Positions 1 through 7,293 of a DNA stretch of 12,130 bases are shown here, in pieces. Position 1 is the stretch's first letter. Each line of letters opens with the position of its first letter. The notes beneath the pieces were generated by a model that worked only from the letters and a program-made list of their open reading frames with translations, was not told the DNA's origin and ran no database searches. The translations under genes were made by a program, and so were the position numbers. This stretch comes from Crenothrix polyspora (lineage in GTDB: Bacteria; Pseudomonadota; Gammaproteobacteria; Methylococcales; Methylomonadaceae): NCBI GenBank assembly GCA_945903675.1, contig CAMDOP010000076.1:1-12130 (forward strand), read 5' to 3'.

Positions 1-142
1 TCTTCTTTTTTCCTGCATAAGTTGCCAGCGACACATCGGTTAATTTAGAGGTCGTTAAAGAAAAATCGGGTGCTTTGCTGCCCACTGCAGGTAATTCACC
101 TGAAGTGTTCAAAGGTTTGCCTTGAAAATTGATAGTGGCCAT
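1..142 (-). CDS. tpx: Thiol peroxidase Tpx, N-terminal fragment (cut by window edge)
   Basis: The minus strand has an ATG at 142-140 followed by 47 open codons to the left edge. The product starts MATINFQGKPLNTSGELP, followed by a VGSKAPDFSLTT segment and then LTDVSLATYAGKKK. This lines up with the start of E. coli Tpx (VHFQGNPV, then AGSKAQTFTL, then LSDVTLGQFAGKRK). Tpx is an atypical 2-Cys peroxiredoxin that reduces hydrogen and organic peroxides with thioredoxin. The peroxidatic cysteine (near residue 61 in the family) lies beyond the edge and cannot be checked. The gene follows der by 70 bases, behind a likely terminator, so it is probably transcribed separately. No clear Shine-Dalgarno sequence precedes the ATG; a TATAAC box lies only 7 bases upstream of it, so a very short leader is conceivable. 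Identification rests on recalled family similarity over 47 residues. Confidence 0.85.
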   Translation of the reverse strand, partial: MATINFQGKPLNTSGELPAVGSKAPDFSLTTSKLTDVSLATYAGKKK

Positions 143-171
143 AAATAAGTTATAGGTTAAGGGTTAAAGGC

Positions 172-199
172 AAAAGGCATCAAGCATAAGCTCTATGCC
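172..199 (-). terminator. Probable intrinsic terminator after der
   Basis: On the minus strand, just past the der stop, GGCAT (199-195) pairs with ATGCC (180-176). An inner AGC/GCT stem closes a UUAU loop, with one mismatch and one G-U pair between the two stems. TTTT (175-172) follows directly. This would end the ndk-to-der transcript and insulate tpx. The stem is imperfect and the U tract short, so read-through is possible. Confidence 0.5.
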
Positions 200-212
200 C
201 TGCGCGAAATAC

Positions 213-1613
213 TTAAGAGTCTTTCTTACTTTTTGCGCGTTTAATCAGACGTATACGTTTTTCTACGGCCCAATCGGTTAGTTTGGTTTTATTGCCATGA
301 AAAGGATTAACGGGTGATTTAAACTCTATGCGTATAGGGGTTCCTGACAACTTAAGCTTGTCACGGAAGTAATTCATTAAATAACGTTTATAAGAGGTTG
401 GTAAAGCATCGGTTTGTGCACCATGAATGATTACAACCGGAGGATTACGACCGCCTTGGTGGGCATATTTTAGTTTAATACGACGCGTATGAATAATTGG
501 TGGTTGATGCGCGTCAGTTGCTTCTTTTAAGATTCGAGTTAATACCGGCGTTGACATATCTATCATAGCCGCTGCATATAACTTACCAACTACATCAAAT
601 AATTTACCTACACCGCTGCCATGTAATGCAGAAATAGGATGTTTTTCAGCAAATTCAAGAAATGACAGCTTCACATCCAGATGACGTTTAATGGTATCTT
701 TTTGCTCGGTACTAATACCATCCCATTTATTTAAGCCGATGATTAATGCACGCCCAGCTTCTAATACTAAACCTAATAAATGTGCATCTTGATCGGTTAT
801 ACCTTCACGGGCATCAACTAAATATATTACGACGTTTGCCTTTTCGATGGCTTGTAGCGTTTTAATTACACTGAATTTTTCTATGGCATCAGAAACTCTA
901 GATCGACGACGCATACCTGCGGTATCGATCAGGGTAAATTGTTTGCCATTACGTTCAAATGGAATGTAAATACTGTCGCGCGTAGTGCCTGGTTCATCGT
1001 ATACGATAACGCGTTCTTCACCCAGCAAGCGATTAACTAGGGTCGATTTACCGACGTTAGGGCGTCCAACGACAGCAATGGCTATACCTTTACTTTCTTC
1101 GTCGACCAGATCTTCATCCGCCGGTGGTAAAAGTTGGTCTACGCGTTGTAATAATTCGGGTATACCTCTGCCATGTGAAGCTGCTATTTGTACGGGTTCA
1201 CCTAGTGCTAGCGAATAAAAGTCTGCGGCCGCAATCGTTGCATCGATACCATCTACTTTGTTAGTGACTAATAATATCGGCTTATCCAGCTTACGCAGCG
1301 TATCGGCAATGACTTTATCAGAAGCGCTAAGGCCTTCGCGAGCATCGACCATAAATAACACAAGATCAGCCTCTTCTAAGGCTATTTGTACTTGTTTTCT
1401 GGCAAAGCTTTCAATGCCTTCTGCATCATCAGCGATACCGCCGGTGTCAACGACTAGGCAAGCTCTATCGCCGTGTTTGACTCGACCGTACTGACGATCT
1501 CTAGTTAAACCTGCAAAATCAGCAACTAACGCCTCTCTGCTTCGTGTTAAAAAGTTGAATAAAGTTGATTTGCCAACATTGGGACGCCCTACTAGGGCAA
1601 TTACAGGTAACAT
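213..1613 (-). CDS. der: Ribosome biogenesis GTPase Der (EngA)
   Basis: Der is an essential GTPase with two tandem G domains that acts in assembly of the 50S ribosomal subunit in the cytoplasm. The 466-residue product has the full set of motifs twice. The first domain has GRPNVGKST at 9-17, DTGG at 56-59 and NKVD at 118-121. The second has GRPNVGKST at 183-191, DTAGM at 230-234 and NKWD at 295-298. A C-terminal KH-like domain (roughly 350-440) ends in a basic tail rich in Lys and Arg. Length is normal for gammaproteobacteria. The ATG (1613-1611) begins 4 bases after the bamB stop with no evident Shine-Dalgarno sequence, which suggests translational coupling to bamB. It is the last gene of the ndk-to-der unit. 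No key residue is missing. Confidence 0.98.
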   Translation of the reverse strand: MLPVIALVGRPNVGKSTLFNFLTRSREALVADFAGLTRDRQYGRVKHGDRACLVVDTGGIADDAEGIESFARKQVQIALEEADLVLFMVDAREGLSASDKVIADTLRKLDKPILLVTNKVDGIDATIAAADFYSLALGEPVQIAASHGRGIPELLQRVDQLLPPADEDLVDEESKGIAIAVVGRPNVGKSTLVNRLLGEERVIVYDEPGTTRDSIYIPFERNGKQFTLIDTAGMRRRSRVSDAIEKFSVIKTLQAIEKANVVIYLVDAREGITDQDAHLLGLVLEAGRALIIGLNKWDGISTEQKDTIKRHLDVKLSFLEFAEKHPISALHGSGVGKLFDVVGKLYAAAMIDMSTPVLTRILKEATDAHQPPIIHTRRIKLKYAHQGGRNPPVVIIHGAQTDALPTSYKRYLMNYFRDKLKLSGTPIRIEFKSPVNPFHGNKTKLTDWAVEKRIRLIKRAKSKKDS

Positions 1614-1617
1614 AGTT

Positions 1618-2814
1618 TTAGTGTGGCCGGGTTCTTAAAGCGGCGAGTGTGCCGTCTTTTGCGTAAATGTATACAGTATTATCTACTACGATAGGTGGCA
1701 CATCGATGCCGATATTCTTGGTAACTTTGAAACGACCAAGTTGTCGGCCATCATTAATAGCAAGCCAATGGACATAGCCATCAAAGTCGCCGACAACAAC
1801 ATAGTGGTCATAAATTGCCGGCTTTGTGAGTTTTCTGTGTTGTAATTCTTTTTGTTTCCAAAGACCGGCTCCACTACGTTGCTCAATTTGCAAAACATTG
1901 TCGTTGGCGTCAGATAAATACAAATATCTAAAATCATGGCTGATACCGGTATAGGACGATATTGTTTCATTTCGCCATAAAACGTCGCCATCTATTTCAG
2001 AGACTGCGGCAGCTCCGCCATGATATCCAGTAATAAATAGTGTGCCAGCTACATCGAGGGGATCAACATCGATATCCACTAAGCGTTCGACTTCGGTACG
2101 ACCTTTAGGAATGGCAATACTAGTTTCCCAAGTATATTTACCATCTAATAAGCGTAAAGCCATTAATTTGCCAGTATCAAAACCTGCAATGACATTATCT
2201 TCATAAATAATAGGTGCACCTATACCGCGCACACTTAAAGCTGGTGAAGTGAGTTCATAATGCCAAAGTCTAGCACCAGTCTTTTCATTGATAGCACTCA
2301 CAGCGCCATCGGTGGTTCGTACCACCACCACGCCATGAGAAACTAAAGGTACTGAGAGTACTTCGCTAGTGACTTGTGCTTTCCATAACATCTCACCGTT
2401 TTCTATATTTAAGGCTATGACATCTGCATCACTTGAACCTAATAGCAGTGTGCCAGCGCCTAGGCCTGGGCCCGCGGAAAGATGGAGTTGCGTTTTGGCC
2501 TTCCAAATTAATTTACCGGTATTTAAATCACGAGCTTCAACTAAACCTTCTTTGTCGGCGGCTATTATTTTACCTGCAGCGATAGCGGGTATTAGTTTAA
2601 GAGATTGTTGGTCTGAGCCTACACCGACTGATTCACGCCATACTTCTTCGATTATTATTTCAGGTGGATATTCTATGAGTACCGAGGGCGGTTCTGAATT
2701 ATCTTCACCGCCACTAAAGTAATCAGTGACACCAGAAATGGTTTCTTTAACGGTATCAAATCCCGAGCAGCCGTTTAAGACGAAGCTTATTAATAAAATC
2801 GAAATTAAGCGCAT
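1618..2814 (-). CDS. bamB: Outer membrane assembly lipoprotein BamB
   Basis: BamB is the beta-propeller lipoprotein of the BAM complex, which folds beta-barrel proteins into the outer membrane. The 398-residue product begins with a lipoprotein signal peptide (MRLISILLISFVLNGC). The lipobox LNGC places the lipidated cysteine at 16, and the +2 residue is Ser, which favours outer membrane sorting. The rest is a run of PQQ-like propeller blades with recurring 'G..LW' signatures (for example GKLIWKAK and GEMLWKAQV). Length is close to E. coli BamB (392). The ATG overlaps the yfgM stop by one base (TAATG), and der follows after 4 bases. The yfgM-bamB-der order is conserved in Gammaproteobacteria, which supports this call over a PQQ dehydrogenase; dehydrogenases are longer and are not lipoproteins of this form. 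Confidence 0.96.
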   Translation of the reverse strand: MRLISILLISFVLNGCSGFDTVKETISGVTDYFSGGEDNSEPPSVLIEYPPEIIIEEVWRESVGVGSDQQSLKLIPAIAAGKIIAADKEGLVEARDLNTGKLIWKAKTQLHLSAGPGLGAGTLLLGSSDADVIALNIENGEMLWKAQVTSEVLSVPLVSHGVVVVRTTDGAVSAINEKTGARLWHYELTSPALSVRGIGAPIIYEDNVIAGFDTGKLMALRLLDGKYTWETSIAIPKGRTEVERLVDIDVDPLDVAGTLFITGYHGGAAAVSEIDGDVLWRNETISSYTGISHDFRYLYLSDANDNVLQIEQRSGAGLWKQKELQHRKLTKPAIYDHYVVVGDFDGYVHWLAINDGRQLGRFKVTKNIGIDVPPIVVDNTVYIYAKDGTLAALRTRPH

Positions 2815-3476
2815 TATTTTTCAGTTTCTGTGGCTGGAGTCGCGTCTTTTTCAGGCGCTGTTAAATCATCCATTTTAAGTTGCAATAATGGCGAACGATA
2901 GCCACTTTCTAAGGCTTTTTGATAAGAACTTCTAGCTAGTTCAATACGATCGAGCGCGACATATAAGTCACCGACTAATTCATCATAGTTGCCAGCATAA
3001 CTGGCTGAATTGGCAGGATCAATGCTGTTGATTAGCTGTAAGCCTTGCTCGTATTGACCATTTACCATCATTAGACGTACGTGCCTGATATTAGCAATAT
3101 TACTCAGTTCTTTGTTTGAGCCACTGGCAATGCTAGCCAAAATAGTTTCAGCTTTAGAGAGATCGCCTTGTTGAACTTTTACTTTTGCTAACAAAAGACC
3201 ACTATAAGTTGCGTATTCTGTTTTTGGATGTTGCTGTTGTATACGTTCTGCTAGTTTTTCAGCACTATCTAATTTATTACTGGCAGTGGCTTGCAACAAT
3301 TCACTATATAAACTTGAGGCTTGAGCCGCTTGTGTTTTTTTATGATCCTGCCAGTAATTCCAGCCAAGTATCAGTGCAATACCCATGACTGAACCGATAA
3401 TTGTGGCTTGTCCATTTTCTTTCCACCAGCGTTTAACGGCTTCTAGTTGTTCTTCTTCTGTATCGTAAATTTCCAC
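2814..3476 (-). CDS. yfgM: YfgM family SecYEG-associated membrane protein with TPR-like repeats
   Basis: YfgM is an inner membrane protein that associates with the SecYEG translocon and the periplasmic chaperone PpiD. The 220-residue product starts MEIYDTEEEQLEAVKRWW, matching the family opening (E. coli MEIYENENDQVEAVKRFF). It has one transmembrane helix at about 24-42 and then a periplasmic helical region with TPR-like repeats (about 50-200). It ends in a polar Thr/Glu/Lys tail. The start codon is GTG (3476-3474): an in-frame TAG lies four codons upstream, so there is no longer option, and the conserved MEIY motif fixes the start. An AGAG lies a few bases upstream. It is slightly longer than the roughly 206-residue E. 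coli protein. A 1-base overlap couples it to bamB. Confidence 0.93.
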   Translation of the reverse strand: MEIYDTEEEQLEAVKRWWKENGQATIIGSVMGIALILGWNYWQDHKKTQAAQASSLYSELLQATASNKLDSAEKLAERIQQQHPKTEYATYSGLLLAKVKVQQGDLSKAETILASIASGSNKELSNIANIRHVRLMMVNGQYEQGLQLINSIDPANSASYAGNYDELVGDLYVALDRIELARSSYQKALESGYRSPLLQLKMDDLTAPEKDATPATETEK

Positions 3477-3515
3477 TAGTTTTCTCTAAGGTTATATTTT
3501 AAAAATAGTTTTAAC

Positions 3516-3530
3516 TGAGTTATTCACTCA
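3516..3530 (-). other. Small inverted repeat after hisS
   Basis: TGAGT and ACTCA arms (5 bp, 5-base loop) lie a few bases beyond the hisS stop, in the 59-base hisS-yfgM gap. On the minus strand an AT-rich run including TATTTTT follows about 10 bases later. The spacing is wrong for a good intrinsic terminator. The same segment holds a poor promoter match (TTGAGT, 18 bases, TATTTT). The function is uncertain. Confidence 0.25.
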
Positions 3531-3535
3531 AGCAG

Positions 3536-4819
3536 CTAGCCTTTATTGAAGGCGTGCATTAAAAACTCACAAGCCTGTTTTTGGCTGAGAGTTTGTTGTT
3601 GGTCTTGTGCATTACGTAACGATTTGATGCTCACTTCACCGCGACTGACTTCATCATTGCCTAAAATAAGCGCGTATAGTGCGCCGGATTTATCGGCTTT
3701 CTTAAATTGGCTTTTAATACTGCCACCGTCGCAATTAACTTGCAGTTTTACTCCAGGTACTTTATTTCTAATGTCTTCTGCAAAACGAAAGCCTGCTTGT
3801 TCGGCCTGTTCGCCGACTCGTATCATATAAACATCAACAACACTATTAAGCTGTATGGATTCTGAGTTTTCCAATAAGGCTAATAAGCGCTCTATACCCA
3901 TGGCAAAGCCGACTGCGAAATTGGGTTTGCCACCTAATTGTTCGATAAGACCGTCATAACGTCCCCCGGCACAGACTGTACCTTGTGAGCCAAGTTCATC
4001 GGTCACCCATTCAAAAACCGTTTTGCTGTAATAATCTAAGCCACGTACTAAACGTGGATTGATTATGTAGTTAATACCTAAATCATCTAAGGTCGCTGTT
4101 AAGGTATTAAAGTGGTTTAAACTATCTTCGCCCAAAAAGGCCATGAGTTCTGGTGCATTTGCGACCACCTCATGCATAGCAGTATTTTTGGTATCTAATA
4201 TCCTCAAGGGATTGGTTTTCAAGCGTCGTAAACTATCTTCATCCAAGCTAGCTAGATGGTTTTGAAAATAATTGACTAAGGTTTCACGATAAACCAAGCG
4301 TTCTGCAATCGTGCCCAAGGAGTTTAACTCCAAGCGCACTTTATCGCGTATGCCTAGTTTTTTCCAGAGCCTGTCCATAATGAGTATGAGTTCAGCATCA
4401 ATATCCGGGCCTGACATACCATAGGTTTCAACACCTAATTGTATAAACTGTCGATAACGGCCTTTTTGAGGGCGTTCATGACGATACATAGGGCCGTAAT
4501 ACCATAATCGATGCGTTTGATTATGCAGTAGCCCATGTTCCAAACAAGCTCTTAAACAACCCGCCGTACCTTCTGGGCGTAAGGTCAAAGAGTCGCCATT
4601 ACGATCATCAAAGGTGTACATTTCTTTTTCGACAATATCAGTGACTTCGCCGATAGAACGTTTGAATAATTCGGTTTTTTCTACGATAGGTAAGCGTATT
4701 TCGCTATAGCCATAACAGCCTAATACTTCACGCAGTATCTGTTCGGTATATTGCCATAAAGGCGTTTGGTCAGGTAGCACATCGTGCATCCCGCGAATTG
4801 CTTGTATGTTATTAGCCAT
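3536..4819 (-). CDS. hisS: Histidyl-tRNA synthetase HisS
   Basis: HisRS charges tRNA-His with histidine; it is a class II aminoacyl-tRNA synthetase acting as a cytoplasmic dimer. The 427-residue product opens with the conserved NIQAIRGMHD. Motif 2 is RHERPQKGRYRQF at 113-125. The histidine-specific loop is LVRGLDYY at 257-264, followed by AGGRYDGL at 284-291. Motif 3 is GFAMGIERL at 304-312. The C-terminal part (about 330-427) is the anticodon-binding domain. Length matches the family (E. coli 424). The ATG at 4819-4817 fits the family start, although no strong Shine-Dalgarno sequence is present. In E. coli and Pseudomonas ispG sits upstream of hisS; here a pilF-type lipoprotein gene is 39 bases upstream instead, with a hairpin in the gap. 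Confidence 0.98.
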   Translation of the reverse strand: MANNIQAIRGMHDVLPDQTPLWQYTEQILREVLGCYGYSEIRLPIVEKTELFKRSIGEVTDIVEKEMYTFDDRNGDSLTLRPEGTAGCLRACLEHGLLHNQTHRLWYYGPMYRHERPQKGRYRQFIQLGVETYGMSGPDIDAELILIMDRLWKKLGIRDKVRLELNSLGTIAERLVYRETLVNYFQNHLASLDEDSLRRLKTNPLRILDTKNTAMHEVVANAPELMAFLGEDSLNHFNTLTATLDDLGINYIINPRLVRGLDYYSKTVFEWVTDELGSQGTVCAGGRYDGLIEQLGGKPNFAVGFAMGIERLLALLENSESIQLNSVVDVYMIRVGEQAEQAGFRFAEDIRNKVPGVKLQVNCDGGSIKSQFKKADKSGALYALILGNDEVSRGEVSIKSLRNAQDQQQTLSQKQACEFLMHAFNKG

Positions 4820-4839
4820 GTTTTATGTCTGTGCTGTAG

Positions 4840-4857
4840 GGGTTACCGCAATAACCC
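4840..4857 (-). other. Hairpin in the pilF-hisS gap
   Basis: GGGTTA (4840-4845) and TAACCC (4852-4857) form a perfect 6-bp stem with a 6-base loop, extendable by two more pairs if a G-U is allowed. It starts just after the pilF stop codon and ends about 20 bases before the hisS ATG. No U tract follows, so it is unlikely to be a terminator. An mRNA-stabilising or translational role for hisS is possible but unproven. Confidence 0.4.
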
Positions 4858-4858
4858 T

Positions 4859-5629
4859 TTAAAAGTCTTTTATGTTTGCGCTCTTTTTTGCTTCTTCAGA
4901 AAGCGGAAATTTTTCTAGTAATTCTTTCTGATAGTGCTTTGCTAAGCTGTTATTGCCTAAAGCTTGTTCTGTGTGTACAGCAAACCATAAGCTATTTGCG
5001 GTTTGTTCTGCGACAGCTAAAAAGCGCTGTAAATAAATTTTTGCGGCCACATAATCAGCGCTTAGATAGCTGATTTTTTGCATTTCAAGCAAAGCAGGTG
5101 CATAGCTATTATTTAGGTTTAGAGCTTGTTTAAAATAAGTTTCAGCATTTTGTGCTTGTTGAGCTGCTTCTTGGCAGCGTCCGGCATTAGTCAGCGCTAG
5201 CCAAGGTTTATCATTTAAAGGTGTGGCTATTGCTTTCGTAAGTAATTCTAAGCCTTGCTGGTTTTTGCCGTGCTCACAAAGAAAACGGCCATAATTGTTT
5301 TGTACGCTCCAATCGTCAGGGACAAGATTCAGCGCCGCTTGATAATGCTTATTAGCCAACTGAGTATTATTTAATTTTTCATACAAAAAGGCGACGGAGT
5401 TTTGTACCTGAACATTATTAGGATCTTGCTCGACTGCCAAGAGTAGGTTTTCTTTAGCCAGCTCCAGTTTATTCATTTCTAAATAACGCACACCCAACTG
5501 TAAATGTATGCGTGTATAGTCAGCGCGTTCAGCACTTTGATCTGTGAATAATGCGCACGAATTTAAACTAGTGGCTATTAATAGCGCTAGTGCGTAAAGC
5601 TGGCTAGGTTTTGAATAATTAGGCTGCAC
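4859..5629 (-). CDS. pilW: Type IV pilus biogenesis/stability lipoprotein PilF/PilW (TPR pilotin)
   Basis: PilF (Pseudomonas) or PilW (Neisseria) is an outer membrane TPR lipoprotein that helps the PilQ secretin localise and assemble for type IV pili. The 256-residue product has a signal peptide with lipobox LNSC and lipidated Cys at 25. TPR-type helices follow, at about 40-73, 74-107, 108-142 and 144-178, with typical residues such as NSVAFLYEKLNN and NNYGRFLCEHGK. The start is a GTG (5629-5627) inside the end of rlmN, giving an 11-base overlap. No nearby ATG would preserve the signal peptide. The Shine-Dalgarno sequence is weak, so coupling to rlmN is likely. In Pseudomonas pilF lies directly after rlmN, which supports the identity; the usual rodZ and ispG that follow are missing here. 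TPR sequence alone would not be specific. Confidence 0.87.
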   Translation of the reverse strand: MQPNYSKPSQLYALALLIATSLNSCALFTDQSAERADYTRIHLQLGVRYLEMNKLELAKENLLLAVEQDPNNVQVQNSVAFLYEKLNNTQLANKHYQAALNLVPDDWSVQNNYGRFLCEHGKNQQGLELLTKAIATPLNDKPWLALTNAGRCQEAAQQAQNAETYFKQALNLNNSYAPALLEMQKISYLSADYVAAKIYLQRFLAVAEQTANSLWFAVHTEQALGNNSLAKHYQKELLEKFPLSEEAKKSANIKDF

Positions 5630-6746
5630 TTTCTGAACTGACCAGTTTGAGTTTTAAATGTCTACGACTTTTATCGTCTACTTGGCCGACTAATTGACCA
5701 CAAGCGGCATCAATATCTTCACCGCGAGTTTTTCTGACAGTGGTGATAATGCCTGCATCAATTAATATCGTTTTAAAACGAAGGATAGTTTCACTGCTAG
5801 AGCAGCGATAACTATTATTAGGGAATGGATTAAAAGGAATTAAATTAAGCTTTGATGGCACGGTTTTTAATAATTTAATAAGTCCCTTGGCATCTTGCAT
5901 AGAGTCATTAACACCCTCTAGCATCACATATTCAAAAGTGACTGTACGACGTGGCGAAAGTTTAGCATTATCCCTGCACGCTTCCATTAATTCCTTTAAC
6001 GGATATTTTTTATTAATAGGGACTAATTCGTCGCGTAGTTCATCGGTGACGGCATGTAAGGACACAGCAAGACTTACATCACACGCTTGTGTTAAACGAT
6101 ACATGGCTGGTACGACACCGGAGGTACTAATGGTCACTCTGCGTTTGGACAAGCCAAAGGTAAAGTCATCCATCATTAAATTCATAGCAGCAACGACATT
6201 ATCAAAATTAAGCAGGGGTTCGCCCATACCCATCATGACCACGTTGGTGATTTTTTTTGAAGTTCCTAAGCGCTTTTGGGCAACAATAACTTGGCCGATA
6301 ATTTCAGCCGTGGTTAAGTTGCGATTGAAGCCTTGCTGAGCGGTAGAGCAAAACGTACAAGCTAACGCACAACCAATTTGCGAGGAGACGCATAAAGTGC
6401 CGCGACCTTCTTCGGGTATAAACACCGTTTCGATACGGTTACCGCAACTCGTTTGCAGAGCCCATTTACGGGTACCATCGCTAGCGATTTGTTCAATGAC
6501 AATCTCAGGGGTGGCTAGATAACAATTTTCATTGAGATAAGCACGTAATGACTTACTTAAATCAGTCATCAGGTCGAAATCTTCAACACCTTCTTGATAA
6601 ATCCATTTAAGTATCTGCGTGGCCCGAAAAGGTTTTTCGCCTAAAGCGACAAAAAAGGCCGCAAGACCTTTTCTGTCGTAATCTAGCAAGTTAAGCCGTT
6701 TGGGTTTAACGGAAGTAAGATTAACGGGTTCTAGCACTGATTTCAT
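5619..6746 (-). CDS. rlmN: Dual-specificity 23S rRNA/tRNA adenine-C2 methyltransferase RlmN
   Basis: RlmN is a radical SAM enzyme that methylates C2 of A2503 in 23S rRNA and of A37 in a subset of tRNAs. The 375-residue product carries the cluster-binding CX3CX2C motif at C126, C130 and C133 (GCALACTFC). The two cysteines used in the methyl-transfer mechanism are present: C119 in TLCVSSQ and C349 in DAACGQL, matching E. coli C118 and C355. MGMGEPLLN (172-180) is the GGEP-like SAM-binding motif. The N-terminal helical domain contains LGEKPFRA. The ATG (6746-6744) lies inside the end of ndk, a 26-base overlap; an in-frame GTG three codons later is an alternative. No frame problem is seen. These residues argue for RlmN rather than the resistance methyltransferase Cfr, as does the ndk neighbour. 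Confidence 0.97.
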   Translation of the reverse strand: MKSVLEPVNLTSVKPKRLNLLDYDRKGLAAFFVALGEKPFRATQILKWIYQEGVEDFDLMTDLSKSLRAYLNENCYLATPEIVIEQIASDGTRKWALQTSCGNRIETVFIPEEGRGTLCVSSQIGCALACTFCSTAQQGFNRNLTTAEIIGQVIVAQKRLGTSKKITNVVMMGMGEPLLNFDNVVAAMNLMMDDFTFGLSKRRVTISTSGVVPAMYRLTQACDVSLAVSLHAVTDELRDELVPINKKYPLKELMEACRDNAKLSPRRTVTFEYVMLEGVNDSMQDAKGLIKLLKTVPSKLNLIPFNPFPNNSYRCSSSETILRFKTILIDAGIITTVRKTRGEDIDAACGQLVGQVDDKSRRHLKLKLVSSESAA

Positions 6747-7152
6747 TATCCGCGAAGAAATAAGAGATTTCTCTTTGAGCAGTTTCTACTGCATCAGAAC
6801 CGTGTACAGCGTTTTCATCGATGCTAGAAGCAAAGTCAGCGCGAATAGTGCCAGCAGCGGCTTCTTTAGGGTTAGTAGCGCCCATGATGTCGCGATGCTT
6901 AAGGACTGCGTTTTCGCCTTCCAATACTTGCATGATGACAGGGCCTGAAATCATAAAAGCAACTAAGTCTTTAAAGAATCCGCGCTCGCTGTGTTCTGCG
7001 TAAAAGCCTTCAGCTTGTGCTTGGGTTAAATGTAACATTTTTGCAGCAACGATTTGCAAGCCATTGCTTTCAAAGCGGCTGTATATTTGACCGATTACAT
7101 TTTTTGCGACAGCGTCAGGTTTAATGATTGAGAAAGTGCGTTCTATTGCCAT
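6721..7152 (-). CDS. ndk: Nucleoside diphosphate kinase
   Basis: Ndk transfers the gamma phosphate between nucleoside triphosphates and diphosphates through a phosphohistidine, balancing NTP and dNTP pools. The 143-residue product has the family opening ERTFSIIKPDAV with Lys 11. The active site is NAVHGSD, with catalytic His 117. Length is exactly typical (E. coli 143). The ATG is at 7152-7150. A GGAG at 7168-7165 lies 12 bases upstream, a little far for a Shine-Dalgarno sequence. A perfect TATAAT box upstream and a terminator after secF indicate that ndk is the first gene of a new transcription unit. Its 3' end overlaps rlmN by 26 bases. Linkage of ndk and rlmN is common in Gammaproteobacteria. 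Confidence 0.98.
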   Translation of the reverse strand: MAIERTFSIIKPDAVAKNVIGQIYSRFESNGLQIVAAKMLHLTQAQAEGFYAEHSERGFFKDLVAFMISGPVIMQVLEGENAVLKHRDIMGATNPKEAAAGTIRADFASSIDENAVHGSDAVETAQREISYFFADNEISARTR

Positions 7153-7190
7153 GTTGAGGTAAAGCTCCGAGTTGATAAAAAAGATGGATA

Positions 7191-7196
7191 ATTATA
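7191..7196 (-). promoter_or_regulatory. Putative -10 box of the ndk promoter
   Basis: The minus strand reads TATAAT, a perfect sigma-70 -10 match, about 40 bases upstream of the ndk ATG and downstream of the secF terminator. No good -35 is present: the hexamer at 17-base spacing is GTGCTA (three of six), and TTGAAG is 22 bases away. A transcript would start near 7184 with a leader of roughly 30 bases. Confidence 0.5.
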
Positions 7197-7244
7197 GCGG
7201 ATTAACGCTTGAGTAGCACTTCAAGGATTAAAATTCAAGAATAA

Positions 7245-7281
7245 TAACAAAATTGTCGGATTAGGTTAACGCTAACCCGAC
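7245..7281 (-). terminator. Intrinsic terminator after secF
   Basis: Thirteen bases after the secF stop, the minus strand carries GTCGGGTTAG (7281-7272) and CTAATCCGAC (7264-7255). They form a 10-bp stem with one G-U pair and a 7-base loop. The tail that follows is AT-rich (AATTTTGTTATTATT). This fits rho-independent termination of the tgt-yajC-secD-secF unit, with a modest U tract. On the plus strand the downstream sequence is not U-rich. Confidence 0.7.
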
Positions 7282-7293
7282 ATCAAATATCAA

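Noticed and set aside
2369..2722. 117-codon plus-strand open frame over bamB
   Set aside because: It lies entirely opposite bamB, whose product has a lipobox and propeller repeats; the plus frame has no recognisable domain.
5887..6339. 150-codon plus-strand open frame over rlmN
   Set aside because: It is antisense to the conserved radical SAM core of RlmN and looks like a shadow of its codon pattern.
5619..6746. Cfr-type resistance methyltransferase
   Set aside because: Sequence and length follow E. coli RlmN throughout, and the gene sits in the housekeeping ndk-rlmN context.
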